From Alcanivorax sp. S71-1-4 (lineage in GTDB: Bacteria; Pseudomonadota; Gammaproteobacteria; Pseudomonadales; Alcanivoracaceae), in assembly GCF_009846755.1 (NCBI RefSeq), contig NZ_AQOR01000010.1, forward strand, positions 1-64,000: a DNA stretch of 64,000 nucleotides. Reading direction: 5' to 3'. The notes under the pieces are model-generated. The model worked only from the letters and a program-made list of their open reading frames with translations, was not told the origin of the DNA and ran no database searches. Numbering within the stretch: position 1 is the stretch's first letter; each line of letters begins with the position of its first letter. Below, in pieces: positions 12,511 through 21,625 of this stretch. Position numbers and translations under genes: made by a program.

Positions 12511-12536
12511 AAAAACCCCGCACACGGGGGCTTTTT
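12511..12536 (-). terminator. Terminator-like hairpin (possible attenuator) between atpI and atpB
   Basis: On the minus strand AAAAAGCCCCCG, TGTG and CGGGGTTTTT form a stem with a two-base bulge followed by five T. It has terminator form but lies inside the atp operon, so some readthrough must occur if the operon has only the promoter at 13103-13131. No good promoter was seen in 12483-12589. Confidence 0.6.
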
Positions 12537-12589
12537 CATGCCATGGAATCACCTTCCCACGGCGGCAGGCGACGCTCAATTACCTGCCA

Positions 12590-13021
12590 TTAACCTTCTT
12601 TGTCACCTGGCGGCCCAGCCGGAGGCGGCCCGCCTGTGGCACGCGCCAGCCAGATCCAGCCGGCGGTCTGCACCACGAAAAAGCTGACCAGCAACGCTGC
12701 GGCGGCCTGTTTGCCGCGCAAATCCGGCCACTCCCTGAAGGAGAGCCAGAATAGCAACAACATGATTGCAATCTTGCCCAGTTCGGCGCGAATGGCCGCG
12801 CCTGCCTGATGACGCGGCTCCTGGTTGCGCGGGTGCAACCAGATCTGGAATCCGGCCCAGGCGTGTGCCAAAAGACAAATGGCACCACCCCAGAGAGCAG
12901 CCATACCAACAAGGCCGCCGGCCATAAAAGCAGCCAGTGCAGCGGTCACCAGTAAAGAGGTGAATTGCACCAGCATCAGACCCCGGAAAATGAAGGTTCC
13001 GGATAACGCAGTCTTGGTCAC
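12590..13021 (-). CDS. atpI: ATP synthase-associated protein I (AtpI)
   Basis: A small four-helix membrane protein that heads atp operons and is thought to help assemble the c-ring. The 143 residues run VTKTALSGTFIFRGLMLVQF..., with membrane segments near residues 10-30, 33-55, 78-95 and 103-125, and a polar Gly/Pro-rich tail. I chose the GTG at 13021 because GGAG lies 5 bases upstream; a GTG at 13051 would add 10 residues. It is first in the atp operon, about 75 bases after the predicted transcription start. Confidence 0.85.
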   Translation of the reverse strand: MTKTALSGTFIFRGLMLVQFTSLLVTAALAAFMAGGLVGMAALWGGAICLLAHAWAGFQIWLHPRNQEPRHQAGAAIRAELGKIAIMLLLFWLSFREWPDLRGKQAAAALLVSFFVVQTAGWIWLARATGGPPPAGPPGDKEG

Positions 13022-13376
13022 GGTGACTCCGCCTAGCCAGCGCTGCCTCACGGCAGTGGGTTTGGATCCCGCCTTCGGCGAGCCCCGTTCTCAGGCGCGC
13101 AGAGTATAGGGACATGCCCCGGTGACTGCAACCGCGACCAGCGGCTTAATACGACGGGAGGTGGCTGTTTTTCCGGACCGAAAGACGGGTCATTATCTGA
13201 ACCCGTGTCAAATTTCGATCCGCCACACAGCCTGCTTCCGGTCCGACGCCGTTCCGGTGACCGGGTGCCCGGGCACAGGCCTCTCGCGACCACCGCAGGC
13301 TTCCCCGGCCGACGCCCTCTTGTGCGCCCAACCGCTCCCGGCGGCATCTTCTTCACAGCCCTATAAAGGCGCGGCG
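13022..13376. other. Intergenic region upstream of atpI
   Basis: About 355 bases between the MFS gene stop and atpI. It holds the atp promoter (13103-13131) and atpI leader. The remainder (13132-13376) is GC-rich with no gene or clear hairpin recognised. Frames crossing it on both strands are shadows. Confidence 0.6.
13103..13131 (-). promoter_or_regulatory. Sigma70-type promoter of the atp operon
   Basis: On the minus strand TTGCAG (13131-13126) and TATACT (13108-13103) are separated by exactly 17 bases. The predicted start of transcription is near 13096, giving a leader of about 75 bases before the atpI GTG. Both hexamers match the consensus at four or more positions. Confidence 0.75.
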
Positions 13377-14696
13377 TCAGTCGCTGGCTTCAAGCCGGCG
13401 GTTCACGCGCAGCGCCAGCAGCGTGCACACCACGCCGGAGAGCAGGTACACACTGACGTAACCCAGCCCGAAATGGGCCGACAGGCCCAGTGCGACCAGC
13501 GGCGCAAAGGCCGCGCCGAACAGCCAGGCAAAATCCGAGGTCAGCGCCGCGCCGGTGTAGCGGAAGTGCGGCGCGAAGTTGGCCGTCACCGTGCCCGACG
13601 CCTGGCCATAGGAAACGCCCAGCAGGGCAAACCCGACCAGGATGAAGATGTCCTGCTGCAGCGGGCTGCCATCCATGAGCATCGGCGCGAACAGGCTGAA
13701 CACCCCGATCAGGCAGGCCAGCAACGCCACCGTGGTGCGTTTGCCGATGCGGTCGGCGATCCAGCCGGAGGCGATGGTGCCCAGTACGGCCAGCACGGCG
13801 CCGATCAGCTGGACGGTCAGCACGTCGTTGATGCTCTGGCTCTCGTCCAGGGCAATCCAGGACAGCGGGAAGATGGTCACCAGGTGAAACAGTGCGTAGC
13901 TGGCCAGCGCGGCAAACGAACCGATGAAGATGTTGTAGCCCTGCCGACGCAGCATCTCGAGGGTGCCGATCGGCTCCAGATCACTCTCTTCCAGCGCGGC
14001 GGTGTACTCCTCGGTCACCACCAGGCGCAGGCGCGCGAACAGCGCCACGACGTTAATGGCGAAGGCCACGAAGAACGGGTAGCGCCAGCCCCAGCCAATG
14101 AAATCGGCCTCCGAAAGGCTGGTGTGCAGGAACAGGAACAGGGCGCCAGCCACCAGAAAGCCGATCGGGGCCCCCAGCTGGCCAAGCATGGCGTACCAGC
14201 TGCGCCGGTCACGCGGGGCATTCAGCGCCAGCAGCGAGGGCAGGCCATCCCAGGAGCCACCAAAGGCGACGCCCTGCAGCACCCGAAAAAAGGCCAGCAA
14301 GACGATGGCCGCCCCGCCCAGGACCTGATAGCCCGGCAGGAAGGCGATGCCCACCGTGGCCGTGCCCAGCAGGAACAGTGCCACCGTGAGTTTCACGCTG
14401 CGCCCCCAGTGACGCTGGATGGCCATGAACAGCGCGGTCCCGAACGGCCGGGCAATAAAGGCGAAGGAAAAGACAATGAAGGCATAGAGCGTGCCTTCCA
14501 GGCGCTCCGCAAACGGGAAGAACACCGCCGGGAAGACCAGCACCGAGGCAATGCCGTAGACGAAGAAGTCGAAGTATTCCGAGGCCCGGCCGATCACCAC
14601 GCCAACCGCGATCTCACCGGGCGCGACGGCAGAGTGGCTGGCGCCGGGCCGCGCCGGGGCATGCAGAGGGGGCTGGACCTGGTCTGTACTGGACAT
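13377..14696 (-). CDS. MFS transporter, metabolite:proton symporter-like
   Basis: A 12-helix inner membrane transporter of 439 residues. After a soluble N-terminus of about 25 residues, the metabolite:H+ symporter pattern appears: IGRASEYFDFFVYGIASVL in helix 1, then FIARPFGTALF and the loop 2-3 remnant QRHWGRSVKL. DRIGKRTT is seen in loop 8-9. The family includes shikimate, alpha-ketoglutarate and proline/betaine carriers; the substrate cannot be read here. It is divergent from cyoA across a 150-base spacer with an operator-like dyad. Its downstream neighbour is atpI, which has its own promoter. Confidence 0.85.
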   Translation of the reverse strand: MSSTDQVQPPLHAPARPGASHSAVAPGEIAVGVVIGRASEYFDFFVYGIASVLVFPAVFFPFAERLEGTLYAFIVFSFAFIARPFGTALFMAIQRHWGRSVKLTVALFLLGTATVGIAFLPGYQVLGGAAIVLLAFFRVLQGVAFGGSWDGLPSLLALNAPRDRRSWYAMLGQLGAPIGFLVAGALFLFLHTSLSEADFIGWGWRYPFFVAFAINVVALFARLRLVVTEEYTAALEESDLEPIGTLEMLRRQGYNIFIGSFAALASYALFHLVTIFPLSWIALDESQSINDVLTVQLIGAVLAVLGTIASGWIADRIGKRTTVALLACLIGVFSLFAPMLMDGSPLQQDIFILVGFALLGVSYGQASGTVTANFAPHFRYTGAALTSDFAWLFGAAFAPLVALGLSAHFGLGYVSVYLLSGVVCTLLALRVNRRLEASD

Positions 14697-14766
14697 CGCA
14701 AGGGCTCGTTGTGCGTCAGGATAGAGTCGACAAGGCTACAGCATCCCCGGTTTGGGCACGCCGGGC

Positions 14767-14787
14767 CATAGGACAAAATGTCCAATG
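14767..14787. promoter_or_regulatory. Operator-like dyad between the MFS gene and cyoA
   Basis: The 21-base stretch CAT-a-GGACA-aaa-TGTCC-a-ATG is a symmetric interrupted palindrome (eight paired positions per arm). It sits about 65 bases before cyoA and 70 before the MFS start, where a repressor or activator could act on both genes. The cognate regulator is not known; RegA or a linked factor is only a guess. Confidence 0.4.
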
Positions 14788-14849
14788 CCCCACCGGCCCG
14801 TCCGGGCGTAGGGTTGGCGCCACCTGGGCCACATTGATGCTGACCGGTG

Positions 14850-15854
14850 ATGTCTTTGTCTAACTCTCTGCGCGGACTGCTTCTGCTGCTCCCCCTCGCC
14901 CTGCTCGCCGGGTGCGACATGGTGGTGATGTCGCCCTCCGGCGACGTGGCCCTGCAGCAACGCGACCTGATTGTCTGGTCGACCATTCTCATGCTGCTGG
15001 TGATCGTGCCGGTGATCGTGCTGACGTTCTGGTTTGCCTGGCGCTACCGCGCGGGCAACGCCGACGCCACCTACGAGCCGGACTGGGACCATTCCACCGT
15101 GCTGGAACTGGTGATCTGGTCGGTGCCACTGTTGATCATTATTGCCCTCGGCGCCATGACCTGGGTCAGTACCCATCAACTTGATCCGTATCGCCCGCTG
15201 GAGCGCATCGATGCGCAACGGCCGATTCCCGATGGCGTGGAGCCGCTGGTGATCGAAGTGGTGGCGATGGACTGGAAGTGGCTGTTCCTGTACCCGGAAC
15301 AGGGCATTGCCACCATCAATGAGGTCGCCGCCCCCGTGGACCGGCCGATCCGTTTCAAGATCACCTCATCCACCATGATGAACTCGTTCTTCATCCCGGC
15401 GTTGGCGGGCCAGATCTACGCCATGGCCGGCATGGAGACCAAGCTGCACGCGGTCATCAACAAGGAAGGCGTCTACGAGGGCTTTTCTGCCAACTACAGC
15501 GGCGCCGGCTTCTCCGACATGCGATTCCGCTTCCACGGCCTGAGCGAGCACGACTTCGACGCCTGGGTGGCAAAAAACCGCGAGGAAGGCGTGCCACTCG
15601 ACCGCGAGCACTACCTGGCACTGGAACAGCCCAGCCACGATGAGCCGGTGCATCGCTTTGCCAGCGTCGAACCGGATTTGTATGAGGCGATTCTCAATCG
15701 CTGCGTGCAGCCGGGCAGCCTGTGCATGAAAGACATGATGGCCATCGACATGCTGCGCGCACGCAACCTGTGCGGCATTGATGACGCGCTGCGCTTTCTC
15801 GGCAAGACCTCGCTGGATGACATCGTCGGCCTGCGGCCGGCAGTCAGCTATTGA
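14850..15854 (+). CDS. cyoA: Cytochrome o ubiquinol oxidase subunit II
   Basis: Subunit II of a heme-copper quinol oxidase. The 334-residue lipoprotein has signal peptide LLLLLPLALLAGC with lipobox Cys, then two membrane helices (about 45-65 and 85-105) and a periplasmic cupredoxin domain. The CuA ligand cysteines of cytochrome c oxidases are absent (region TMMNSFFIPALAGQIYAMAG), which marks it as a quinol oxidase. Conserved MDWKWLFLYPEQGIATINE is present. ATG at 14850 is preferred to the GTG just before it. First of cyoABCD. Confidence 0.97.
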   Translation: MSLSNSLRGLLLLLPLALLAGCDMVVMSPSGDVALQQRDLIVWSTILMLLVIVPVIVLTFWFAWRYRAGNADATYEPDWDHSTVLELVIWSVPLLIIIALGAMTWVSTHQLDPYRPLERIDAQRPIPDGVEPLVIEVVAMDWKWLFLYPEQGIATINEVAAPVDRPIRFKITSSTMMNSFFIPALAGQIYAMAGMETKLHAVINKEGVYEGFSANYSGAGFSDMRFRFHGLSEHDFDAWVAKNREEGVPLDREHYLALEQPSHDEPVHRFASVEPDLYEAILNRCVQPGSLCMKDMMAIDMLRARNLCGIDDALRFLGKTSLDDIVGLRPAVSY

Positions 15855-15923
15855 CGTGTTCGGGTCAGGCGCACACGCGCCTGACACACTTTTCGTTAAA
15901 CGCCTTCGGCGTCGGTAACCAAG

Positions 15924-17927
15924 ATGTTCGATCAACTTGACCTGACAACGCTTCTCTTCGGCCGCCTCACCTGGGAGTCGTTTCCCTATCACGACCCCAT
16001 TATCGTGGCGACTTTCGTGGTGGTCGCCATCGGTGGCCTGGCCATGCTGGCGCTGGTGACGCGCTACCGGCTGTGGGGCTATCTGTGGAACGAATGGTTC
16101 ACCACCATCGACCACAAGAAAATTGGCATCATGTACATGATCCTCGGCATCATCATGCTGCTGCGTGGTTTCGCCGACGCCATCATGATGCGCATCCAGC
16201 AGGCCATCGCCTTTGATGGCTCGATGGGTTACCTGCCGCCGGAGCACTACGACCAGATCTTCACCGCCCACGGCGTGATCATGATTTTCTTCGTCGCCAT
16301 GCCGATGGTGACCGGCCTCATGAACTATGTGGTGCCCTTGCAGATCGGCGCCCGCGATGTCGCGTTCCCGTTCCTGAACAATTTCAGCTTCTGGATGACC
16401 ACCAGCGGCGCAGTGCTGTTGATGGTGTCGCTGTTCGTCGGTGAATTCGCCAAGACCGGCTGGCTCGCCTACCCGCCATTATCGGGCATATTACAAAGCC
16501 CCGGGGTCGGGGTGGATTACTACATATGGTCACTGCAGATCGCGGGGGTGGGCACGCTGCTGTCCGGCATCAACCTGCTGGTCACCATTGTGAAAATGCG
16601 CGCGCCCGGCATGACCATGATGAAAATGCCGGTATTTACCTGGACGTCGCTGTGCACCAACGTGCTGATCGTCGCCGCTTTCCCGGTGCTGACTGCCGTG
16701 CTGGGCATGCTGACGCTGGACCGTTACCTGGGCACGGCATTCTTTACCAATGATCTCGGCGGCAACGCCATGATGTACATCAACCTGATCTGGATCTGGG
16801 GCCACCCGGAAGTGTACATCCTGATCCTGCCGCTGTTCGGCGTGTTCTCGGAAGTGGTCTCCACCTACAGCGGCAAGCGTCTGTTCGGTTATGCGTCGAT
16901 GGTGTATGCCACGGTCGTGATTACGGTGCTGTCCTATCTCGTCTGGCTGCACCATTTCTTCACCATGGGCTCCGGCGCCAGCGTCAACTCGTTCTTCGGC
17001 ATCACGACGATGATCATCTCGATCCCGACCGGCGCGAAAATCTTCAACTGGCTGTTCACCATGTACCGGGGCCGTATCCAGTTTGAGGTGCCGATGCTGT
17101 GGACCATGGGCTTTATCGTCACGTTCGTGATCGGTGGCATGACCGGCGTACTGCTGGCGGTACCGCCGGCGGATTTCGTGCTGCACAACAGCCTGTTCCT
17201 GGTCGCGCATTTTCATAACGTGATCATCGGCGGCGTGCTGTTCGGGCTGTTCGCGGGCATCACTTACTGGTTCCCGAAAGCGTTCGGCTACAAGCTGGAC
17301 CCGTTCTGGGGCAAGGTGTCGTTCTGGTGCTGGCTGGTCGGCTTCTGGCTGGCGTTCATGCCGCTGTACGTGCTCGGCCTGATGGGTGTGACACGGCGCA
17401 TGAGCCACTTCGATGATTCGTCGCTGCAGATCTGGTTCCAGATCGCCGCCTTTGGCGCCTTTCTGATCGCCATCGGGATTGCCGCCTTCCTGTTCCAGTT
17501 CGTGGTCAGCTACCGCCGCCGCGAGTCGCTGCGCGATACCACCGGCGACCCGTGGAATGGCCGTACACTGGAGTGGTCCACGTCATCACCGCCGCCGGCA
17601 TACAACTTTGCCTTTACGCCGCAAGTGCACGACATCGACGCCTGGTGGCAAATGAAGCAGCACGGTTTCCAGCGCCCGCAGGCGGGTTTCCTGCCGGTGC
17701 ACATGCCGAAGAACACCGGCGCGGGCATCATTCTCGCCGGCATCAGCACCGTGCTGGGTTTCGCGCTGATCTGGCACATGTGGTTGCTGGCCGGCGCCTC
17801 GTTTGTGGCACTGCTGGCCGTGACCATCGGCCACACCTTCAACTACAAGCGCGATTACTACATCCCGGCGGACGAAGTAGCCCGCGTGGAATCTGAACGA
17901 ACCCGGATGCTTGCAGAACATGTCTGA
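15924..17927 (+). CDS. cyoB: Cytochrome o ubiquinol oxidase subunit I
   Basis: Catalytic proton-pumping subunit of the bo3-type quinol oxidase. The 667 residues match the family (about 15 membrane helices). Heme and CuB ligand motifs are visible: [31 protein letters not shown] (the His-Tyr cross-link region), LHHFFTMG and HFHNVIIGG. It overlaps cyoC by 8 bases. Confidence 0.99.
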   Translation: MFDQLDLTTLLFGRLTWESFPYHDPIIVATFVVVAIGGLAMLALVTRYRLWGYLWNEWFTTIDHKKIGIMYMILGIIMLLRGFADAIMMRIQQAIAFDGSMGYLPPEHYDQIFTAHGVIMIFFVAMPMVTGLMNYVVPLQIGARDVAFPFLNNFSFWMTTSGAVLLMVSLFVGEFAKTGWLAYPPLSGILQSPGVGVDYYIWSLQIAGVGTLLSGINLLVTIVKMRAPGMTMMKMPVFTWTSLCTNVLIVAAFPVLTAVLGMLTLDRYLGTAFFTNDLGGNAMMYINLIWIWGHPEVYILILPLFGVFSEVVSTYSGKRLFGYASMVYATVVITVLSYLVWLHHFFTMGSGASVNSFFGITTMIISIPTGAKIFNWLFTMYRGRIQFEVPMLWTMGFIVTFVIGGMTGVLLAVPPADFVLHNSLFLVAHFHNVIIGGVLFGLFAGITYWFPKAFGYKLDPFWGKVSFWCWLVGFWLAFMPLYVLGLMGVTRRMSHFDDSSLQIWFQIAAFGAFLIAIGIAAFLFQFVVSYRRRESLRDTTGDPWNGRTLEWSTSSPPPAYNFAFTPQVHDIDAWWQMKQHGFQRPQAGFLPVHMPKNTGAGIILAGISTVLGFALIWHMWLLAGASFVALLAVTIGHTFNYKRDYYIPADEVARVESERTRMLAEHV

Positions 17928-18558
17928 CGCGCACGCACTCTCACACGCCTCGCCGGGCGACAACCGGCCACCGCTGCAGTTTCTGGTACGGGGTGAGCAC
18001 CACCCGCAGAACGCCACCTTGCTGGGGTTCTGGATTTACCTGATGAGCGACTGCCTGATCTTCGCCTGCCTGTTCGCCACCTACGGCGTGCTCGGTCGCA
18101 ACTACGCCGCCGGCCCGACTGGCGCGGACCTGTTCGATCTGCCGCTGGTGGCCATCAACACGGCGCTGCTGTTGCTGTCGTCCATCACGTTTGGCTTTGC
18201 CATGCTGGAGATGCAGCGCAAGCGCCTCAACGGCACCTTGCTGTGGCTCGGCATCACCGGGCTGTTCGGTGTCGCTTTTCTGGGTGTGGAGCTGTATGAA
18301 TTCGCGCACCTGATCCATGTCGGTGCCGGTCCGCAGCGCAGCGGCTTCCTTACCGCGTTTTTTGCGCTGGTCGGCACCCACGGCCTGCATGTGCTGTTCG
18401 GCATTATCTGGCTGGCCACACTGATGGTGCAGCTGCGCCGGCACGGCCTGATCCCGGCCAACACGCGACGCCTGTTCTGCCTGTCCATGTTCTGGCACTT
18501 TCTGGACGTGATCTGGATCGGCGTGTTCACCTTTGTCTACCTGATGGGAGTGCTGTAA
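17920..18558 (+). CDS. cyoC: Cytochrome o ubiquinol oxidase subunit III
   Basis: Five-helix membrane subunit of the bo3 oxidase. It has 212 residues with [20 protein letters not shown] near the N-terminus, the conserved acidic helix ELYEFAHLI and the [18 protein letters not shown] ending. The ATG at 17920 overlaps the cyoB stop; an in-frame TTG at 17911 is less likely. The stop overlaps the cyoD start by one base. Confidence 0.97.
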   Translation: MSDAHALSHASPGDNRPPLQFLVRGEHHPQNATLLGFWIYLMSDCLIFACLFATYGVLGRNYAAGPTGADLFDLPLVAINTALLLLSSITFGFAMLEMQRKRLNGTLLWLGITGLFGVAFLGVELYEFAHLIHVGAGPQRSGFLTAFFALVGTHGLHVLFGIIWLATLMVQLRRHGLIPANTRRLFCLSMFWHFLDVIWIGVFTFVYLMGVL

Positions 18559-18935
18559 TGAGCGAGCATCATCACGACACCCACGACCATCACCACGAAG
18601 ATGGCCCGCACAGTTCCTTCAAGGGCTATATGACCGGCTTCCTGCTGTCGGTGGTGCTGACCACGATTCCGTTCTGGCTGGTGATGGCGGACGTGTTTGA
18701 AAACCGGAACATTACCGCGCTGGTCATTCTCGGTTTCGCGCTGATCCAGATCTGCGTGCACATGGTGTTTTTCCTGCACCTGAACTTCCACTCCGAGGGC
18801 GGGTGGAACATGCTGGCGCTGATCTTCACGCTGGTGCTGGTGTTCATCACACTGGCCGGCTCGCTGTGGGTGATGTACCACCTCAACCACAACATGATGC
18901 CGGGCATGATGCACGAGCATAACCTGTCGCCGTGA
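18558..18935 (+). CDS. cyoD: Cytochrome o ubiquinol oxidase subunit IV
   Basis: Small assembly subunit of the oxidase with three membrane helices. The 125 residues open with a His-rich tail (SEHHHDTHDHHHED), then SFKGYMTGFLLSVVLTTIPF and HMVFFLHLNF. A second His/Met-rich stretch at the C-terminus (HLNHNMMPGMMHEH) could bind copper, though that is inference. It overlaps the next gene by GTGA. Confidence 0.95.
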   Translation: MSEHHHDTHDHHHEDGPHSSFKGYMTGFLLSVVLTTIPFWLVMADVFENRNITALVILGFALIQICVHMVFFLHLNFHSEGGWNMLALIFTLVLVFITLAGSLWVMYHLNHNMMPGMMHEHNLSP

Positions 18936-19669
18936 CAGTCCACCGCGTGCCAGGCCGGCGCTGGGGCCTCGTTCTCTGGCTGGCGTTCCTGTGCGTCGCC
19001 TGCGGCAGTTTTGTCGCCCTGGGGACCTGGCAGATCGAACGCCGCGCCTGGAAACTCGACCTGATCGACCGTGTCGAAGCGCGCGTGCACGCCGCGCCGG
19101 TGGCCGCGCCCGGACAAGCCGACTGGCCCGCCGTGGACGCCGACCAGTACGAGTACCGGCATGTCCGGCTCAGCGGCACCTGGCTCCCCGGCCGGGACAC
19201 ACTGGTGCAGGCCAGCACCACGCTCGGCAGTGGCTACTGGGTGCTGACGCCGCTGCAGCGTGATGACGGCTCCGTGGTGCTGATCAACCGCGGCTTCGTG
19301 CCGCCCGCGCAACGCACCGCCGGCAGCATTCCCCTGGCGCCTGGCCAGGTCACGGTCACCGGCCTGCTGCGCCTGACCGAACCGGACGGCGGCTTTCTGC
19401 GCGAGAACGATCCGGCTGCCGACCGCTGGTATTCCCGCGATGTGGCCGCGATCGCCGAGCAACACGCGCTGGCACCTGTGGCGCCCTATTTCGTGGATGC
19501 CGGCGCAGACGGCACGCCCCCTGCCACGGGCGCGCCAGTGCCCGGGCTGACGGTGGTGCGCTTCCACAACAGCCACCTGGTCTATACGATCACCTGGTAC
19601 GCGCTGGCGCTGATGAGTGCCGGCGCTGCGCTGTTCCTGATCCGGGACGCCCGCCGCCGGCGCGGCTGA
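18932..19669 (+). CDS. SURF1-family oxidase assembly protein
   Basis: A two-helix inner membrane protein of 245 residues. SURF1 proteins help insert heme into heme-copper oxidases. The family pattern is clear: first helix near residues 11-30 followed by GTWQIERRAWK, the periplasmic domain with VRLSGTWLP and INRGFVP, and the closing HLVYTITWYALALM helix. The GTG start overlaps the cyoD stop, so it is translationally coupled to the oxidase. No cyoE heme O synthase gene follows. Confidence 0.92.
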   Translation: MTVHRVPGRRWGLVLWLAFLCVACGSFVALGTWQIERRAWKLDLIDRVEARVHAAPVAAPGQADWPAVDADQYEYRHVRLSGTWLPGRDTLVQASTTLGSGYWVLTPLQRDDGSVVLINRGFVPPAQRTAGSIPLAPGQVTVTGLLRLTEPDGGFLRENDPAADRWYSRDVAAIAEQHALAPVAPYFVDAGADGTPPATGAPVPGLTVVRFHNSHLVYTITWYALALMSAGAALFLIRDARRRRG

Positions 19670-19720
19670 ACCCTCCCGCCACGGGCCACCGCCGCCCGTG
19701 TTGCCAGAACGAGACGCCCG

Positions 19721-21028
19721 ATGCCGATTGCCTCACTCCGCTGGGGACTGCGGAACTCCGCCAGCGATGACGGAACAGGCCGCAAGAACATGCACCTGCT
19801 GATCCAGCTTCGCTGGATTGCGGTGCTGGGCCAGATCGCCACCATCGCCGTGACGCATTTTGGTTTTGGCGTCGAATTGCCGCTGAACTACATGGTGGCG
19901 GTGCTGCTCGGCCTGGTGGCGTTCAACGGGATCAGCCTGCTGCGGTTGCGCCTTAAACAGGATGTGACCAACACCGAGCTGATGGTGTCGCTGCTGGTGG
20001 ATGTGTTCACCCTCACCATCCAGCTTTACCTCAGCGGCGGCACCGCCAACCCGTTTATCTTCCTGTTTCTGCTGCAAGTGGTGCTCGGCGCCGTATTGCT
20101 GGAAACCTGGTCCACGCTGACCATCCTGGTGGCGACCACACTCTGCTTCGTCTGGCTGGCACTCGCCGACCGGCCACTGCTGTTGCCGGCAGACTACGAA
20201 CGTGGCCACCACAGTTATTACGTCAAGGGCATGATGATCTGCTTCGTGCTCAACGCGGCGCTGCTGGTAATTTTTATCAGCCGCATCACCCGCAACCGGC
20301 GTGCCCGTGACGCGCGGCTGGCCGAGCTGCGCCAACGCGCCGCCGAGGAAGAGCATATCGTGCGCATGGGCCTGCTCGCCTCCGGTGCGGCCCATGAACT
20401 GGGCACGCCGCTGTCCACGCTGTCGGTGATTCTGGGTGACTGGCGCCGTATGCCGGCCTTCAACGCGGACCCGGATGTGCGGCAGGAACTGGACGAAATG
20501 CAGGCCCAGGTACTGCGCTGCAAATCCATTGTCAGCGGTATTCTATTGTCCGCCGGCGAGGCACGCGGCGAAGCGGCCGAAGAAACCACGTTGCATCGTT
20601 TTCTGGATGACCTGGTGGCCGACTGGCGTGCCACCCGGCCAGTGCACGGTTTCCGCTACCAGAATCACTTTGGCGAGGATCTGGATATCGTGTCCGATTC
20701 CGCCATCAGGCAGAGCATTGCCAATGTGCTCGACAATGCACTGGAAGCGTCACCGGAATGGGTCGGCCTGGATGTGACGCGAGAGGAGGCCATGCTGGTC
20801 ATCACGGTCCGCGACCGCGGCCCCGGCTTTCCGCCGGCCATCCTTGAACAGCTCGGCCGCCCCTATCATTCCACCAAGGGCCGGCCCGGCAGCGGGCTGG
20901 GCCTGTTCCTGGTCATGAACGTGGCGCGCACACTCGGCGGCAATCTCAGCGCCCACAACATGCCCCAGGGTGGCGCCTGCGTCGCGCTGTCGCTGCCGCT
21001 GTCCGCGATCACACTGGAGGAGGAATGA
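19721..21028 (+). CDS. regB: RegB/PrrB/RoxS-type redox-sensing histidine kinase
   Basis: A 435-residue membrane kinase with six helices in the first 190 residues. The quinone-binding motif GGTANPF lies at residues 106-112, and the H-box GAAHELGTPLST has His225. Cys267 in VLRCKSIVSGIL matches the redox-active cysteine position described for RegB. The HATPase end has NVLDNALEAS and GSGLGLFLV. RegB-type kinases respond to the quinone pool and govern respiratory oxidases. It follows the cyo-SURF1 genes by 51 bases and precedes its regulator by 3, so oxidase, assembly factor and redox control appear to be one unit. Confidence 0.93.
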   Translation: MPIASLRWGLRNSASDDGTGRKNMHLLIQLRWIAVLGQIATIAVTHFGFGVELPLNYMVAVLLGLVAFNGISLLRLRLKQDVTNTELMVSLLVDVFTLTIQLYLSGGTANPFIFLFLLQVVLGAVLLETWSTLTILVATTLCFVWLALADRPLLLPADYERGHHSYYVKGMMICFVLNAALLVIFISRITRNRRARDARLAELRQRAAEEEHIVRMGLLASGAAHELGTPLSTLSVILGDWRRMPAFNADPDVRQELDEMQAQVLRCKSIVSGILLSAGEARGEAAEETTLHRFLDDLVADWRATRPVHGFRYQNHFGEDLDIVSDSAIRQSIANVLDNALEASPEWVGLDVTREEAMLVITVRDRGPGFPPAILEQLGRPYHSTKGRPGSGLGLFLVMNVARTLGGNLSAHNMPQGGACVALSLPLSAITLEEE

Positions 21029-21031
21029 GCC

Positions 21032-21580
21032 ATGACGTCATCGCCCGCCGACATCCGGACCCTGTTGATCGTCGAGGACGACGCTGCTTTCGCCCGCACG
21101 CTGGTGCGCTCGTTTGAACGGCGCGGTTATCAGGTGCTGCATGCGGCCGGCATGGAAGAGATGGAGGCCTTGCTGCAGACGCATCAGCCCGGCTATGCCG
21201 TGGTCGATCTCAAGCTGAAAGGCGACGCCACCGGCCTCACCTGCGTGCAGGCGCTGCACCAGCACAACCCGGACATGCTGATCGTGGTGTTGACCGGCTA
21301 CGCCAGCATTGCCACCGCCGTGGAAGCGATCAAGCTTGGCGCCTGCCATTATCTGGCCAAGCCGTCCAACACCGACGACATTGAAGCCGCGTTCGAACGC
21401 GCGGAAGGCAGCACCGATGTGGCACTGACCCAACGCGCCGCGTCGATCAAGACGCTGGAGTGGGAGCGTATTCACGAAACACTGGCGGAAACCGGTTTCA
21501 ATATTTCCGAAACCGCGCGCCGGCTGGGCATGCATCGGCGCACGCTGGCGCGCAAGCTGGGGAAGCAGCAGGTGAAGTGA
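21032..21580 (+). CDS. regA: RegA/PrrA/RoxR-type response regulator
   Basis: Partner of the preceding kinase. The 182-residue protein has a receiver domain (acidic pair in VEDDAAF, phospho-acceptor Asp59 in YAVVDLKLKG, Lys in YLAKPSNTDD). A Fis-type helix-turn-helix ends it (FNISETARRLGMHRRTLARKL), a hallmark of this family. It is the last gene of the cyo-reg unit, before a GC-rich hairpin. Confidence 0.95.
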   Translation: MTSSPADIRTLLIVEDDAAFARTLVRSFERRGYQVLHAAGMEEMEALLQTHQPGYAVVDLKLKGDATGLTCVQALHQHNPDMLIVVLTGYASIATAVEAIKLGACHYLAKPSNTDDIEAAFERAEGSTDVALTQRAASIKTLEWERIHETLAETGFNISETARRLGMHRRTLARKLGKQQVK

Positions 21581-21610
21581 GCGGCAGCGCGGGCTCTGCC
21601 ACGCTGCCGC
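21581..21610. terminator. GC-rich hairpin between convergent regA and the 172-residue gene
   Basis: GCGGCAGCG (21581-21589) and CGCTGCCGC (21602-21610) form a perfect 9-bp stem directly after the regA stop. No T run follows on either strand, so it may act only as an mRNA end or with Rho. Confidence 0.4.
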
Positions 21611-21625
21611 CCGGGGCGACTCACC

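Noticed and set aside
13122-14771. 549-residue plus-strand frame opposite the MFS gene
   Set aside because: Extremely Gln/Arg/His-rich and antisense to a clear 12-helix transporter.
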